The notes beneath the pieces were generated by a model, which saw nothing but the letters and a program-made list of their open reading frames with translations, was not told the origin of the DNA and made no database searches. A stretch of DNA of 14,236 bases from an uncultured Flavobacterium sp. (GTDB taxonomy: Bacteria; Bacteroidota; Bacteroidia; Flavobacteriales; Flavobacteriaceae): NCBI RefSeq assembly GCF_946482535.1, contig NZ_CAMLRU010000060.1, forward strand, positions 1-14,236, given 5' to 3'. Position 1 is the first letter of the stretch. Each line of letters starts with the position of its first letter. A program made the position numbers and the translations under genes. Below, in pieces: positions 1 through 7,729 of the stretch.

Positions 1-3000
1 CATTCAATACGATTTGGTAATAGGTTTTGAAGGTTTCCACTTTTTCTTTTTTGCTCATAAGAACAACAAATACAATACCTAAAGCAACACTTCCTAATTG
101 AATCATCCAATCGATAACTTCAAAGTTGTTGAGTTTGTTGATGCTGAAGAAAATAGAAAATAGAATTCCCAGAAGGCCAATAAAGGAAGCGAAGTGAAGT
201 TCGATTTTGATTTTTTGGGAAGTAATCAGTCCAAAATTAAGCAATGCTAATCCCATAAACAGCAACGGAAGGTATTTGAATTCAACTTGAATAAACAGCA
301 AAGCGATAATCCAAAGATTTTGGATATAGGGCAATGCGATAGGGAAAAGTTGGTTTTCCTTTCTTTGGCTTTGTGATAACAAATAGTAATAACCGGCGGA
401 AAGTAAAAGGCCAATACTTTGTGTGATGTATAGTATCGTTTTCTCGTTCGAATTCATGTTATCAATGGCTTGATTTACAGAAAACACAACACAACCAATA
501 ACCAACAAAAATGAATAGTTGTAATAGCGTTTAAATTCATCAAGTTGCTGAAACAATACTAAAGTGATGATGGCTAAAAGAGACAATAGTATCACGCTGT
601 ATTCAAATTGCAAACAAGAAAAACCAAATACTAAGGCATTTAAAAGCAAAAACTCTGAATTCAGAAGATTGAAATGTCGCCATTCTGCAGTAGTTTCTTC
701 CGATTTGTTTTTGATTCGTTTGGCCAGTAAGGCATAGACTTCTACAAGAGAAATTCCCAAACAAGTCAAGCCTATTTCAGTATTAGTCAGTTCGGTAACA
801 TTCCAAAGCAAAGTTGAACTTCCTAAAAAGACCGTGAAATAATAAAAGAAGTATAGGAAAGATTCATTTTCAGTCGCCAGGGATTTCTTTTTGAAATTGA
901 ACCATAAAAATTCGTGGTTGAGTAAAGCGATTCCAAACAAACTGAAAATATGCATTACGTGGATTGCTGATAAGTATTTGAAAGTTATTACTACCAGAGT
1001 AACATTGGAACCCAAAATACACAGGAAAGGAATGATAAACTTATTGTTATAAAAACGCTTTTGCCACCAGTTGCATCCTATCACTACAAACAAACCTAAA
1101 GCAAACGTCCAATCTAAATAAGATTTCTCCTGAGTGTTTATTAAAAATATACCACAGCCTATTCCGAAAACTAAAAAGAATAGTCTTCCGAGGTCAAAGG
1201 TTTTGGAATCGTAAGTTCTTTTGAGCAAACACCAAAGCAAACCCAAAGCGATTACGGCATAATAATAGGAATTTCCAACAATGTCGTTTAACCTTAAAAT
1301 AACAAACAACGAAAAAACAATAGAAAGCAAACCGTTTAGACTAAAGCTTTTTTCGCCATAAAAAGAATCAATCGTCAGGAAATCATTTTTAATTGATGTG
1401 AATACGGTTACCGACAAAGCAATGACTGACAATCCAATCGAAGTGGCTAGAGCGTTTGTTATTTGAGTCGCTATTAATGAATCACTAATCATCAAAGCAA
1501 AGAAAATTGTCAACGCAAGCCCTAAAAGATGATTGATGCCGAGGAACATTTTATACAATAAAGTTTCTTTTTGTTGGTAAACCACAAACAAGCAAACAAT
1601 CGTTATCAGATATAAAACACAAGCAATAATATCAACGCCTACATTCCAATCATTGAGCATAATAATACTCAGCGAACAGAGAATAAAAGCCACCATTCCG
1701 TCTAAGTTGTACAACCAAAAGATTTTCTTTTGTCGGGCTTTGATGGCCATGAAAAAGCATACAATGGCTCCGGCAAATAAGATAAAAGTTTTAAAGTGAC
1801 TTCCGGTGGAGTGTAAAATCAGGCCAATGGCAAACAAAATCCAATTGGTCAAATGTGTGATAAAAGCGGCTTTGTCAAAATGGGTATTCTCGTAAACTTT
1901 TCGGTATTGCATCAACATACAACTTGCCGAAACCAGAACAATTCCCAAAATAGCAAAAACGTTTTGGGTTGCGGTTAAAGTCGTTCCTTCGGCATTGAAC
2001 CAAATGTCAAAAATGATGAAGGCACTAATGACAATCAGCAAATGGTATTCCCATTTTTCTTTATAAGATAAAGCAATTCCGATAGTTGCTGTAATCGCTG
2101 CCAATAGGAAGGTAACCAACATTTTTTCGGGGATAACACATAAAATCAGCATGCTCAAAACCACATGGAGCGATAGAAAAGTTTGCTGCCTGATGATGTA
2201 GCCAACATATAAATTGAGGGCAATTCCCAGTCCGATTAACAAATATCCAAAGAGATTATCGTGTATAAAAGTCAACGGTTCGATTTGGGACGCACCAAAA
2301 CAACCAAACAAAAACAAACTGGCGCCTGCGCTACGCAACCATAATCCGGTTTTGTTCCATTTTTCCTTTTTGGCCAAAATATAATAGGAACCAATGAGCA
2401 ACCCGGCGTATAACCATAAAATTAAAACCCTGAAAAGCGGCTGAACTTTTAAAGCAGTGTAAATGCTCAAATAACCAATACCTAATACCATAATAGCGGT
2501 TCCCAAAATTCCGGTCCAGTTGTCGGCAAATTGTTTTTCGGCTTTTTTGATGAATAGGGAAAAGGCGCTTTCTTCGTAGACTTTCTTTTCCACCTCTTTT
2601 TCCGAGTCAGAAGCAGCTCCAAATGATTTTGCTCTCTCAAACTTAGGTAGCGGATGGCTTTCGTAATTAAGAATCGGCAAATCGTGGATTTTGGTTTCTG
2701 CAGCTATCGGTTTTTCTTCAACAACAATGGTTTCGATAGGGGTTATTTCTGAAGGTGTTTGTTTAAGCGGTTCTTCAACTAACGGTTTTTCCGGAATGAT
2801 TTCCGGTGTTGGTTGGATAGTTGTTTGTTTGATTTCTTCCGCTGAAGATTTGTTCTCAGTAGATTTTTGGAGTTCCTCGAGTTCTTTTTTCAGATTGGTA
2901 AGGTCTGTTGAATATCGGTCTAAAATAGACTTAAGAAATTTATGGTCGTTTTTCAAAGTGGAAAAATTCATGAACAATACCACGATGCAAATGGCCAAAA

Positions 3001-3019
3001 TGAAAATAATAACTTCCAT
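1..3019 (-). CDS. DUF2339-type polytopic membrane protein (3' end beyond window)
   Basis: An open frame of 1006 codons reads leftwards from ATG at 3019 and leaves the window without a stop, so the C-terminus is missing. Visible parts are an N-terminal membrane helix (residues 2-18), a likely coiled coil (about 20-52), and a Pro/Glu/Thr-rich linker (about 55-150). A long series of hydrophobic helices starts near residue 168 with the segment NWTGILGTAIMVLGIGYLS and continues to the edge. This layout, and the spaced Gly-rich helices after an 'NWTG' entry, resemble the DUF2339 family of predicted membrane proteins, whose function is unknown to me. The start is the first ATG after the stop of the upstream helix-turn-helix gene, 23 bases away, and it begins directly with the membrane helix. 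The two genes are probably co-transcribed. The family call is from memory of the pattern; the many membrane helices are certain. Confidence 0.75.
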   Translation of the reverse strand, partial: MEVIIFILAICIVVLFMNFSTLKNDHKFLKSILDRYSTDLTNLKKELEELQKSTENKSSAEEIKQTTIQPTPEIIPEKPLVEEPLKQTPSEITPIETIVVEEKPIAAETKIHDLPILNYESHPLPKFERAKSFGAASDSEKEVEKKVYEESAFSLFIKKAEKQFADNWTGILGTAIMVLGIGYLSIYTALKVQPLFRVLILWLYAGLLIGSYYILAKKEKWNKTGLWLRSAGASLFLFGCFGASQIEPLTFIHDNLFGYLLIGLGIALNLYVGYIIRQQTFLSLHVVLSMLILCVIPEKMLVTFLLAAITATIGIALSYKEKWEYHLLIVISAFIIFDIWFNAEGTTLTATQNVFAILGIVLVSASCMLMQYRKVYENTHFDKAAFITHLTNWILFAIGLILHSTGSHFKTFILFAGAIVCFFMAIKARQKKIFWLYNLDGMVAFILCSLSIIMLNDWNVGVDIIACVLYLITIVCLFVVYQQKETLLYKMFLGINHLLGLALTIFFALMISDSLIATQITNALATSIGLSVIALSVTVFTSIKNDFLTIDSFYGEKSFSLNGLLSIVFSLFVILRLNDIVGNSYYYAVIALGLLWCLLKRTYDSKTFDLGRLFFLVFGIGCGIFLINTQEKSYLDWTFALGLFVVIGCNWWQKRFYNNKFIIPFLCILGSNVTLVVITFKYLSAIHVMHIFSLFGIALLNHEFLWFNFKKKSLATENESFLYFFYYFTVFLGSSTLLWNVTELTNTEIGLTCLGISLVEVYALLAKRIKNKSEETTAEWRHFNLLNSEFLLLNALVFGFSCLQFEYSVILLSLLAIITLVLFQQLDEFKRYYNYSFLLVIGCVVFSVNQAIDNMNSNEKTILYITQSIGLLLSAGYYYLLSQSQRKENQLFPIALPYIQNLWIIALLFIQVEFKYLPLLFMGLALLNFGLITSQKIKIELHFASFIGLLGILFSIFFSINKLNNFEVIDWMIQLGSVALGIVFVVLMSKKEKVETFKTYYQIVLN

Positions 3020-3042
3020 AATTCGTTGGTTTTAGGTTGGTT

Positions 3043-4005
3043 TTAAAAGAGTAAATCAATTTGATTGTCCAGGCGTTGCCAATAATAATCCACCTTTTGA
3101 TGTGCTTTATTGAAAAAGAGTTTTCGATCTCTTGTGCCCGAAAGGTTAAGCGATTTGGAGTTTTTCATTTGGTATTTAAAATAATCAGAAGCGTTTTGGG
3201 TTGTGTCTAAATCATCGGTGATGAAATAGCCCAACATCGTGTAAGGAATGAAAAGTTTGCTTTTGACTTCGCTTTTGACCAATACATTATTGTTTAATAT
3301 CAGCAAATCATTTTGGTACAAATGATATTTAACGCTGTTTTGACTCGATTTTTCTTCGATATTCAGGAGAAGCTTTTTGACATCCTGATACAGTTCTTTG
3401 GCATTGTCAATGCTCAGCAAACCCGATTCAAAAAAATACAATATTTGTTGGATGGTACTATTGATAGTGGTGTCATTCCAAATTTCGTGTACAGTAGCTT
3501 TGGCAAAAACACTTTGAATCAAGGAAGAATGTTCCTGAAGTTGGTTGGAAATGGTAAAACTTTCAAAAGACGGAATATTTTCCTTCCCGATTAGCAAATT
3601 GAGCCAAACATACAATTTGAATTTAGACAACAAACTTCCGCCTATGGTATAAAACAACGGAATGTCTTTAGCAGAATAAAAAATGGAGAGGTTTTCAACA
3701 TTGTTAAACTCACTCAAATGTGCTGCGGAATCTCTGAAATACTGAACCAAATCGGCTTCTGAGTTGACTTCTTTGGTTTTTTCCACCACCATTTTTTTCT
3801 CATTATTGAAAATAGTGTCTAATGACAGATTGAAATGTTGGCAAAGCGAAATGGTTTCATCGATTGAAAATTTGCTCTTGCCCGAAACCCTGCGATGTGC
3901 CGCATCATAGCTAATATCTAAAGCAACCGCAATCGCATCGTTCAAAGAACTCGATGGGGAAAGTTGTTTTCGGATCTCGTGGAGTAGTGTTTCTTGCGGA
4001 TTCAT
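3043..4005 (-). CDS. Helix-turn-helix protein, probable transcriptional regulator
   Basis: This is a 320-residue soluble protein. Residues about 7-66 look like an XRE/Cro-type helix-turn-helix: LNDAIAVALDIS, then YDAAHRRVSGKSKFS as turn and recognition region, then IDETISLCQHFNLSLDTIF. The remaining 250 residues are predicted helical, rich in Leu, Phe, Asn and Ser, and match no domain I can name; they could be a ligand-sensing or dimerisation part. No membrane helix or signal peptide is seen. The gene lies 23 bases upstream of the large membrane-protein gene in the same direction and is divergent from the surface-repeat gene at 4110. Two related 15-bp elements lie in the divergent gap, which fits autoregulation plus control of the neighbour, but that is inference. 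The ATG at 4005 is the only sensible start, since it directly precedes the helix-turn-helix. Confidence 0.72.
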   Translation of the reverse strand: MNPQETLLHEIRKQLSPSSSLNDAIAVALDISYDAAHRRVSGKSKFSIDETISLCQHFNLSLDTIFNNEKKMVVEKTKEVNSEADLVQYFRDSAAHLSEFNNVENLSIFYSAKDIPLFYTIGGSLLSKFKLYVWLNLLIGKENIPSFESFTISNQLQEHSSLIQSVFAKATVHEIWNDTTINSTIQQILYFFESGLLSIDNAKELYQDVKKLLLNIEEKSSQNSVKYHLYQNDLLILNNNVLVKSEVKSKLFIPYTMLGYFITDDLDTTQNASDYFKYQMKNSKSLNLSGTRDRKLFFNKAHQKVDYYWQRLDNQIDLLF

Positions 4006-4009
4006 ATTT

Positions 4010-4024
4010 TTGTGATAATCGCAA
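4010..4024. promoter_or_regulatory. Imperfect palindrome, candidate operator copy 1
   Basis: TTGTGAT-A-ATCGCAA has 7-bp arms around one base, with 6 of 7 positions pairing. It lies 4 bases ahead of the regulator's ATG and overlaps the candidate -7 box of that gene (4022-4029). A related copy lies at 4062-4076. Binding by the adjacent helix-turn-helix protein is inference. Confidence 0.4.
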
Positions 4025-4029
4025 ATGTA
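4022..4029 (-). promoter_or_regulatory. Candidate -7 box of the helix-turn-helix gene
   Basis: Read on the minus strand this is TACATTTG, an exact match to the Bacteroidota -7 consensus TAnnTTTG. No clear TTG element sits about 19 bases upstream. The leader to the ATG at 4005 would be only about 10 bases. Confidence 0.4.
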
Positions 4030-4061
4030 AAAAATAGTTTAATTGATTTTCGTTAAAATTA

Positions 4062-4076
4062 TTGTAAATATCGCAA
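4062..4076. promoter_or_regulatory. Candidate operator copy 2
   Basis: TTGTAAATATCGCAA matches the element at 4010-4024 at 12 of 15 positions in the same orientation, but its own palindrome is degenerate (4 of 7 arm pairs). It ends exactly where the candidate -7 box of the surface-repeat gene begins (4077), so a bound protein would cover the promoter spacer. Confidence 0.35.
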
Positions 4077-4084
4077 TAATTTTG
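4077..4084 (+). promoter_or_regulatory. Candidate -7 box of the surface-repeat gene
   Basis: TAATTTTG is an exact match to TAnnTTTG, 25 bases ahead of the ATG at 4110. A convincing -33 TTG at the usual spacing is absent, so the promoter may be weak or need an activator. Confidence 0.45.
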
Positions 4085-4109
4085 AATTGAAACTTTAAAT
4101 TATATCATC

Positions 4110-4865
4110 ATGAAAGCAACTTATCTATGGCTCTTTATTTTATCGACGAAGATTATTTATGCTCAGGATACCATTGTACAGCAAAGTATTATTCCGTCAA
4201 AGCGATTTGTTTCGGTTGAACAACACTCACATTTTTTTGGTTTCTCACCAATGTCAAGAAAAGTAAACAAAGTCAATTTTGCCTTCGGATTTGGACATGT
4301 GGAGAACAAATACATCTCCAATCAGACTGTAAATGGTTTGAATTTAGAATTTAATCCCGCTCCAATTGTTGCAACTTTTGCAGCCTTCATAGTGGTTATA
4401 CATTTACCAGATGTAATCAAAAATACAGATTTGTCATCTCGTGGTGACGGAGAAGGACTAAGGATAAAAAATTGGGAACATATACCACATGTAAAAGTCA
4501 ACGGTTTAAATCTGAGTACAGGTTGCTTTTTTACCACTGCGAGTATGAATGGTTTGAATATCTCATTGGCCAATAAGTTTAATAATTTCAATGGTGTTTC
4601 AGTTACGGTTCTTGGCACTATTATAGACAATCAAAATGGTTTTTCGGTAGGAATGTATAATGCAAATAATCGTTTGACAGGTTCAACCATCGGTGTTTTT
4701 AATCAATCCTATGAATTGAGAGGAGTTCATTTTGGATTGGTAAATTTTGCAAAAAACAATCGCGGTTTACAGATAGGTCTTTATAATCGATCCTATTCAA
4801 AAGGGTTTCAAATAGGCATTTGGAATAAAAATGCTAAGCGCTCTTTCCCTTTATTGAATTGGTAA
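4110..4865 (+). CDS. Exported LA_2272-type surface-repeat protein
   Basis: A 251-residue protein with an N-terminal signal peptide (hydrophobic residues about 4-17, probable cleavage after YAQ near residue 19). There is no lipobox cysteine, so it is probably periplasmic or outer-membrane associated. The C-terminal half is a regular repeat: a Gly preceded mostly by Asn, Thr, Arg or Lys and followed by alternating hydrophobic residues, as in NGLNIS, NGVSVT, NGFSVG, RGVHFG, RGLQIG and KGFQIG. The repeat Gly residues fall at 148, 162, 177, 191, 205, 219 and 232, a 13-15 residue period; earlier copies (VNGLNL) have Gly at 76 and 132. This pattern matches what I recall as the LA_2272 family of surface-repeat proteins, first named from Leptospira. 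Function is unknown. The gene is divergent from a helix-turn-helix regulator and ends just before a strong hairpin terminator. Confidence 0.75.
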   Translation: MKATYLWLFILSTKIIYAQDTIVQQSIIPSKRFVSVEQHSHFFGFSPMSRKVNKVNFAFGFGHVENKYISNQTVNGLNLEFNPAPIVATFAAFIVVIHLPDVIKNTDLSSRGDGEGLRIKNWEHIPHVKVNGLNLSTGCFFTTASMNGLNISLANKFNNFNGVSVTVLGTIIDNQNGFSVGMYNANNRLTGSTIGVFNQSYELRGVHFGLVNFAKNNRGLQIGLYNRSYSKGFQIGIWNKNAKRSFPLLNW

Positions 4866-4871
4866 CAATAA

Positions 4872-4900
4872 AAAACCCAACTCATTACGAGTTGGGTTTT
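4872..4900. terminator. Bidirectional intrinsic terminator
   Basis: A perfect 12-bp stem (AAAACCCAACTC paired with GAGTTGGGTTTT) encloses a 5-base loop ATTAC. T-runs on the + strand and A-runs on its left flank allow termination in both directions. It lies between two convergent genes, the surface-repeat gene ending at 4865 and pnp ending at 4924, and probably serves both. Confidence 0.88.
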
Positions 4901-4923
4901 ATTATGAATTAATATATACTGAA

Positions 4924-7101
4924 TTAACCTTTTGGAGCGTCTTTTTTATCTTCTCTCGGAGGACGGTTTTCGTCTCTTGGCGGTCTTGGTAAAAGTGCTT
5001 TTCTTGACACTTTTTCTTTTCTGGTTTTAGGATCTACTCCTAAGTATTTCACCATAAAGACATCGCCCATATTAACCACATCAGAAACGTTTTCTGTTCT
5101 CTCCCAAGCCAATTCTGAAACGTGTAACAATACTTCGTTTCCAGGCGCTGCGGTATATTCTACCACGGCACCAAAGTCAAGCATTTTAATTACTTTCACT
5201 TCATAAGCTTCACCAACTTCAGGTTTGAAGATGATAGAATCAATTTTGGCCAATACTGCTGCAATTCCGTCCGGATCAGTTCCTAAGATTTCCACTACAC
5301 CTTGTTCGTCTACTTCGTTGATAACGATAGTAGTTCCGGTAGCCTTTTGTAATTCTTGAATCACTTTTCCGCCCGGTCCGATTAAAGCACCGATGAAGTT
5401 ACCAGGAATGGTTCTCATGATGATTTTCGGAGCGTGTTTCTTAACGTCAGCTCTTGGTGTTGCAATAGTTTCTACCAATTTGCCTAAGATATGCATACGA
5501 CCGTCACGAGCTTGGTTCAAAGCTTGTTCCATGATGTCATAACGCAATCCGTCGATTTTGATGTCCATTTGACAAGCCGTGATTCCGTCTTTGGTTCCGG
5601 TTACTTTGAAGTCCATGTCACCTAAGTGATCTTCATCTCCTAAAATATCTGAAAGCACCGCAAATTTCTGACCGTCGGTAATCAATCCCATAGCAATTCC
5701 GGAAACCGGTTTGATCATTTGAACTCCGGCATCCATCAAGGCCATAGTACCGGCACATACAGTAGCCATCGAAGAAGAACCGTTAGATTCTAAAACTTCA
5801 GATACAATACGAATAGTATAAGGACAATCGGCAGGAATCATGTTTTTCAAAGCTCTTTGAGCTAAGTTTCCGTGACCAACTTCTCTTCTTGAAGTACCTC
5901 TTAAAGGTTTGGCTTCTCCGGTTGAGAATGGTGGGAAATTATAGTGTAAGTAGAATTTTTCTTCTCCTTGTTCAGATGGAGAGTCAATTTGGTTAGCTTC
6001 TCTTGAAGTTCCTAAAGTTACGGTAGCCAATGCTTGCGTTTCTCCACGAGTAAATAAAGACGAACCGTGTACTGATGGTAAGTAATCAGTTTCACACCAA
6101 ATTGGTCTGATTTCGGTTGTTTTTCTACCGTCTAAACGGATGCCTTTTTCAAGGATTACGTTACGAACGGCTTCTTTTTGAGTTTTGTAATTGTATTTAC
6201 TAACCAATTCAGCTAAATCCGGATTTTCGGTATATTCTTCTTCGGTAAATAAAGATTGAACTTCGGCTTTTACCAATGAGAATTTTTCACCTCTTTCACT
6301 TTTGGCAGAGGCTTCTTGTGCAATTGCATAATATTTGTCGTAAGAAGCTGCTTTTACTTTTTTGTAGATAGCTTCATCTTCTTTTTCACCTTCATATTCT
6401 CTGTAAGCTGGTGAACCTACTGCAGCTCTCAATCTTTCTTGAGCCTGAATTTGAACTTTGATAGCTTCGTGAGCAAATTTAATAGCTTCTACCATTTCAG
6501 CTTCTGAGATTTCTTTCATCTCACCTTCTACCATACAAACAGAGTCGGCTGAAGCTCCAATCATCATATCGATGTCGGATCTTTCCAAATCCGCTTTGCT
6601 TGGGTTGATTACTAATTTTCCGTCTACGCGAGCTACACGTACTTCAGAAATTAAGTTGTAGAAAGGAATGTCGGAAACGGCCAAAGCAGCTGAAGCAGCT
6701 AATCCGGCTAAGGCATCAGGCATCACGTTTTCGTCGTGTGACATCAACTGAATCATCACCTGAGTTTCAGCGTGGTAATCATCCGGGAAAAGCGGACGCA
6801 ATACACGGTCTACCAAACGCATAGTTAATACTTCGCTGTCACTCGGACGGGCTTCTCTTTTGAAGAAACCACCCGGAAATCTTCCGGCAGCGGCAAATTT
6901 TTCACGGTAATCTACCGTCAAAGGTAAAAAGTCTACACCAGGGTTTGATGTTCTTGCTGATACGGCTGTGGCTAAAAGCATACAGTCGCCTAATCTAACA
7001 ACAACAGAACCGTCTGCTTGTTTGGCTAATTTACCGGTCTCGATTAAGATGGTTCTCCCATCTCCCAAATCGATTGTTTCTTGGGTTACTTTTGGAATCA
7101 T
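4924..7101 (-). CDS. pnp: Polyribonucleotide nucleotidyltransferase (PNPase)
   Basis: A full-length 725-residue PNPase (E. coli enzyme about 711). It degrades RNA 3'-to-5' with phosphate, releasing nucleoside diphosphates, and can add tails in reverse. Domains in order are: first RNase PH core (about 10-145), helical linker (about 240-320), second RNase PH core (about 325-545), KH domain (about 555-620) with the GxxG-type loop IGPGG at 574-578, and S1 domain (about 628-703). The catalytic core shows [27 protein letters not shown] and [10 protein letters not shown]; Asp489 and Asp495 correspond to the metal-binding aspartates of the E. coli enzyme. A short charged Pro/Arg/Lys tail (704-725) follows S1. 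The gene follows rpsO, the arrangement also found in E. coli, with a hairpin between them. No clear promoter box was found in the 138-base gap, so part of its expression may come from read-through of rpsO. Confidence 0.98.
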   Translation of the reverse strand: MIPKVTQETIDLGDGRTILIETGKLAKQADGSVVVRLGDCMLLATAVSARTSNPGVDFLPLTVDYREKFAAAGRFPGGFFKREARPSDSEVLTMRLVDRVLRPLFPDDYHAETQVMIQLMSHDENVMPDALAGLAASAALAVSDIPFYNLISEVRVARVDGKLVINPSKADLERSDIDMMIGASADSVCMVEGEMKEISEAEMVEAIKFAHEAIKVQIQAQERLRAAVGSPAYREYEGEKEDEAIYKKVKAASYDKYYAIAQEASAKSERGEKFSLVKAEVQSLFTEEEYTENPDLAELVSKYNYKTQKEAVRNVILEKGIRLDGRKTTEIRPIWCETDYLPSVHGSSLFTRGETQALATVTLGTSREANQIDSPSEQGEEKFYLHYNFPPFSTGEAKPLRGTSRREVGHGNLAQRALKNMIPADCPYTIRIVSEVLESNGSSSMATVCAGTMALMDAGVQMIKPVSGIAMGLITDGQKFAVLSDILGDEDHLGDMDFKVTGTKDGITACQMDIKIDGLRYDIMEQALNQARDGRMHILGKLVETIATPRADVKKHAPKIIMRTIPGNFIGALIGPGGKVIQELQKATGTTIVINEVDEQGVVEILGTDPDGIAAVLAKIDSIIFKPEVGEAYEVKVIKMLDFGAVVEYTAAPGNEVLLHVSELAWERTENVSDVVNMGDVFMVKYLGVDPKTRKEKVSRKALLPRPPRDENRPPREDKKDAPKG

Positions 7102-7126
7102 AAAAATTAATTCGTTTAAACAATTA

Positions 7127-7167
7127 GGTTAGTTGTGTTGTAGTTGTTGTAGTAGTTGTTTGTAACC
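7127..7167 (-). other. CAA/CTA-rich pnp leader segment
   Basis: On the pnp-coding strand this is a run of CAA, CTA and ACA triplets nearly devoid of G (GTT/GTA repeats on the + strand), bounded by a 5-base inverted pair, GGTTA at 7127 and TAACC at 7163. It would be an unstructured part of the pnp 5' leader. Such CA-rich leaders can favour translation or bind RNA proteins, but any role here is inference. Confidence 0.4.
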
Positions 7168-7206
7168 CAATGAAAAACCGAAACTTTTCTTTTATTTTTA
7201 AAACAA

Positions 7207-7230
7207 AAAGAGGCGCGCAAGCACCTCTTT
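7207..7230 (-). terminator. rpsO terminator / rpsO-pnp intercistronic hairpin
   Basis: Arms AAAGAGGCGC and GCACCTCTTT pair with a single mismatch around a 4-base loop. On the minus strand the stem is followed by a T-rich tract (TTTTTGTTTT). It lies 10 bases past the rpsO stop and is a typical intrinsic terminator, probably partial if pnp depends on read-through. Confidence 0.8.
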
Positions 7231-7239
7231 AGATATGTA

Positions 7240-7509
7240 TTATTTTCTAATACCTAATTCTTTGATAATCTCACGATATCTGTTGATATCTTTTTTCTTC
7301 AAATAGTCAAGAAGACTTCTTCTTTTACCTACTAAAAGTACTAACGAACGCTCAGTGTTGTAATCGTGACGATTTTTTTTCAAGTGCTCAGTTAAGTGAG
7401 AGATTCTGAATGTGAACAACGCGATTTGACCTTCAGCTGAACCGGTGTTTTCTGCTTTTCCTCCGTGTTTAGCGAAGATTTCAGCTTTTGTTTCTTTACT
7501 TAAATACAT
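7240..7509 (-). CDS. rpsO: 30S ribosomal protein S15
   Basis: This 89-residue protein has exactly the usual length of S15, which binds the central domain of 16S rRNA early in small-subunit assembly. Recognisable family segments include GSAEGQIALFT (about 23-33), RISHLTEHLKKNRHD (about 35-49) and the Arg/Lys-rich LVLLVGKRRSLLDYLKKKD (about 56-74), with a conserved RYREIIKELGIRK end. ATG at 7509 gives the standard N-terminus MYLSKETKAE. A strong Bacteroidota-type promoter lies about 58 bases upstream and a hairpin follows the stop. pnp is next in the same direction. In E. coli S15 represses its own translation through a leader structure; I see no obvious equivalent fold in the roughly 50-base leader here. 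Confidence 0.98.
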   Translation of the reverse strand: MYLSKETKAEIFAKHGGKAENTGSAEGQIALFTFRISHLTEHLKKNRHDYNTERSLVLLVGKRRSLLDYLKKKDINRYREIIKELGIRK

Positions 7510-7566
7510 TCCAATATTTATTTAAATGATTATTATGTATGAATTAAGACTTTCTCAATTCGTGTG

Positions 7567-7596
7567 CAAAAGTACATTTTATTTTTAATTTGACAA
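7567..7596 (-). promoter_or_regulatory. Bacteroidota-type promoter of rpsO
   Basis: On the minus strand TTG (7596-7594), then a 19-base spacer, then TACTTTTG (7574-7567). This is an exact fit to the Flavobacterium-type consensus TTG-N19-TAnnTTTG. It predicts transcription start near 7560 and a leader of about 50 bases to the rpsO ATG at 7509. It is the best promoter match in the window. Confidence 0.75.
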
Positions 7597-7612
7597 CTAT
7601 TTTAAAAATTAA

Positions 7613-7642
7613 AGTTTAAAGGTTTAGGAGTTTAAAGGTTTA
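7613..7642. repeat. Two direct copies of a 14-bp element
   Basis: AGTTTAAAGGTTTA occurs at 7613-7626 and again at 7629-7642, separated by GG. Its GGTTTA part is the reverse complement of the core of the decamer array that follows, so the two blocks can pair. It lies between the rpsO promoter and the 3' end of the GAF gene. Confidence 0.65.
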
Positions 7643-7650
7643 ATTAACTG

Positions 7651-7729
7651 TTGTTAAACCAATTTAAACCAATTTAAACCAATTTAAACCAATTTAAACG
7701 AACTTAAACAATTTTAAACCAATTTTAAA
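7651..7729. repeat. Tandem array of a 10-bp unit AATTTAAACC
   Basis: Three perfect copies (7661-7690) are flanked by degenerate copies at 7651, 7691, 7701, 7711 and 7721, all in the same 10-bp register. The array ends at the stop codon of the GAF gene. GGTTTAA at 7637-7643 can pair with TTAAACC in several copies, giving alternative weak hairpins that might end GAF transcription. Function is unknown. Confidence 0.8.

Noticed and set aside
2691..3035. Plus-strand open frame of 114 codons
   Set aside because: It is the complement of the Pro/Glu-rich N-terminal region of the DUF2339-type gene; its Ser/Gly/Val-rich composition is typical of an antisense shadow.
3313..3594. Plus-strand open frame of 93 codons
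   Set aside because: It lies wholly inside the helix-turn-helix gene on the opposite strand, with no recognisable protein pattern.
7613..7729. Possible CRISPR array
   Set aside because: Units are 10-14 bp and adjacent without unique spacers, and no cas gene is present.
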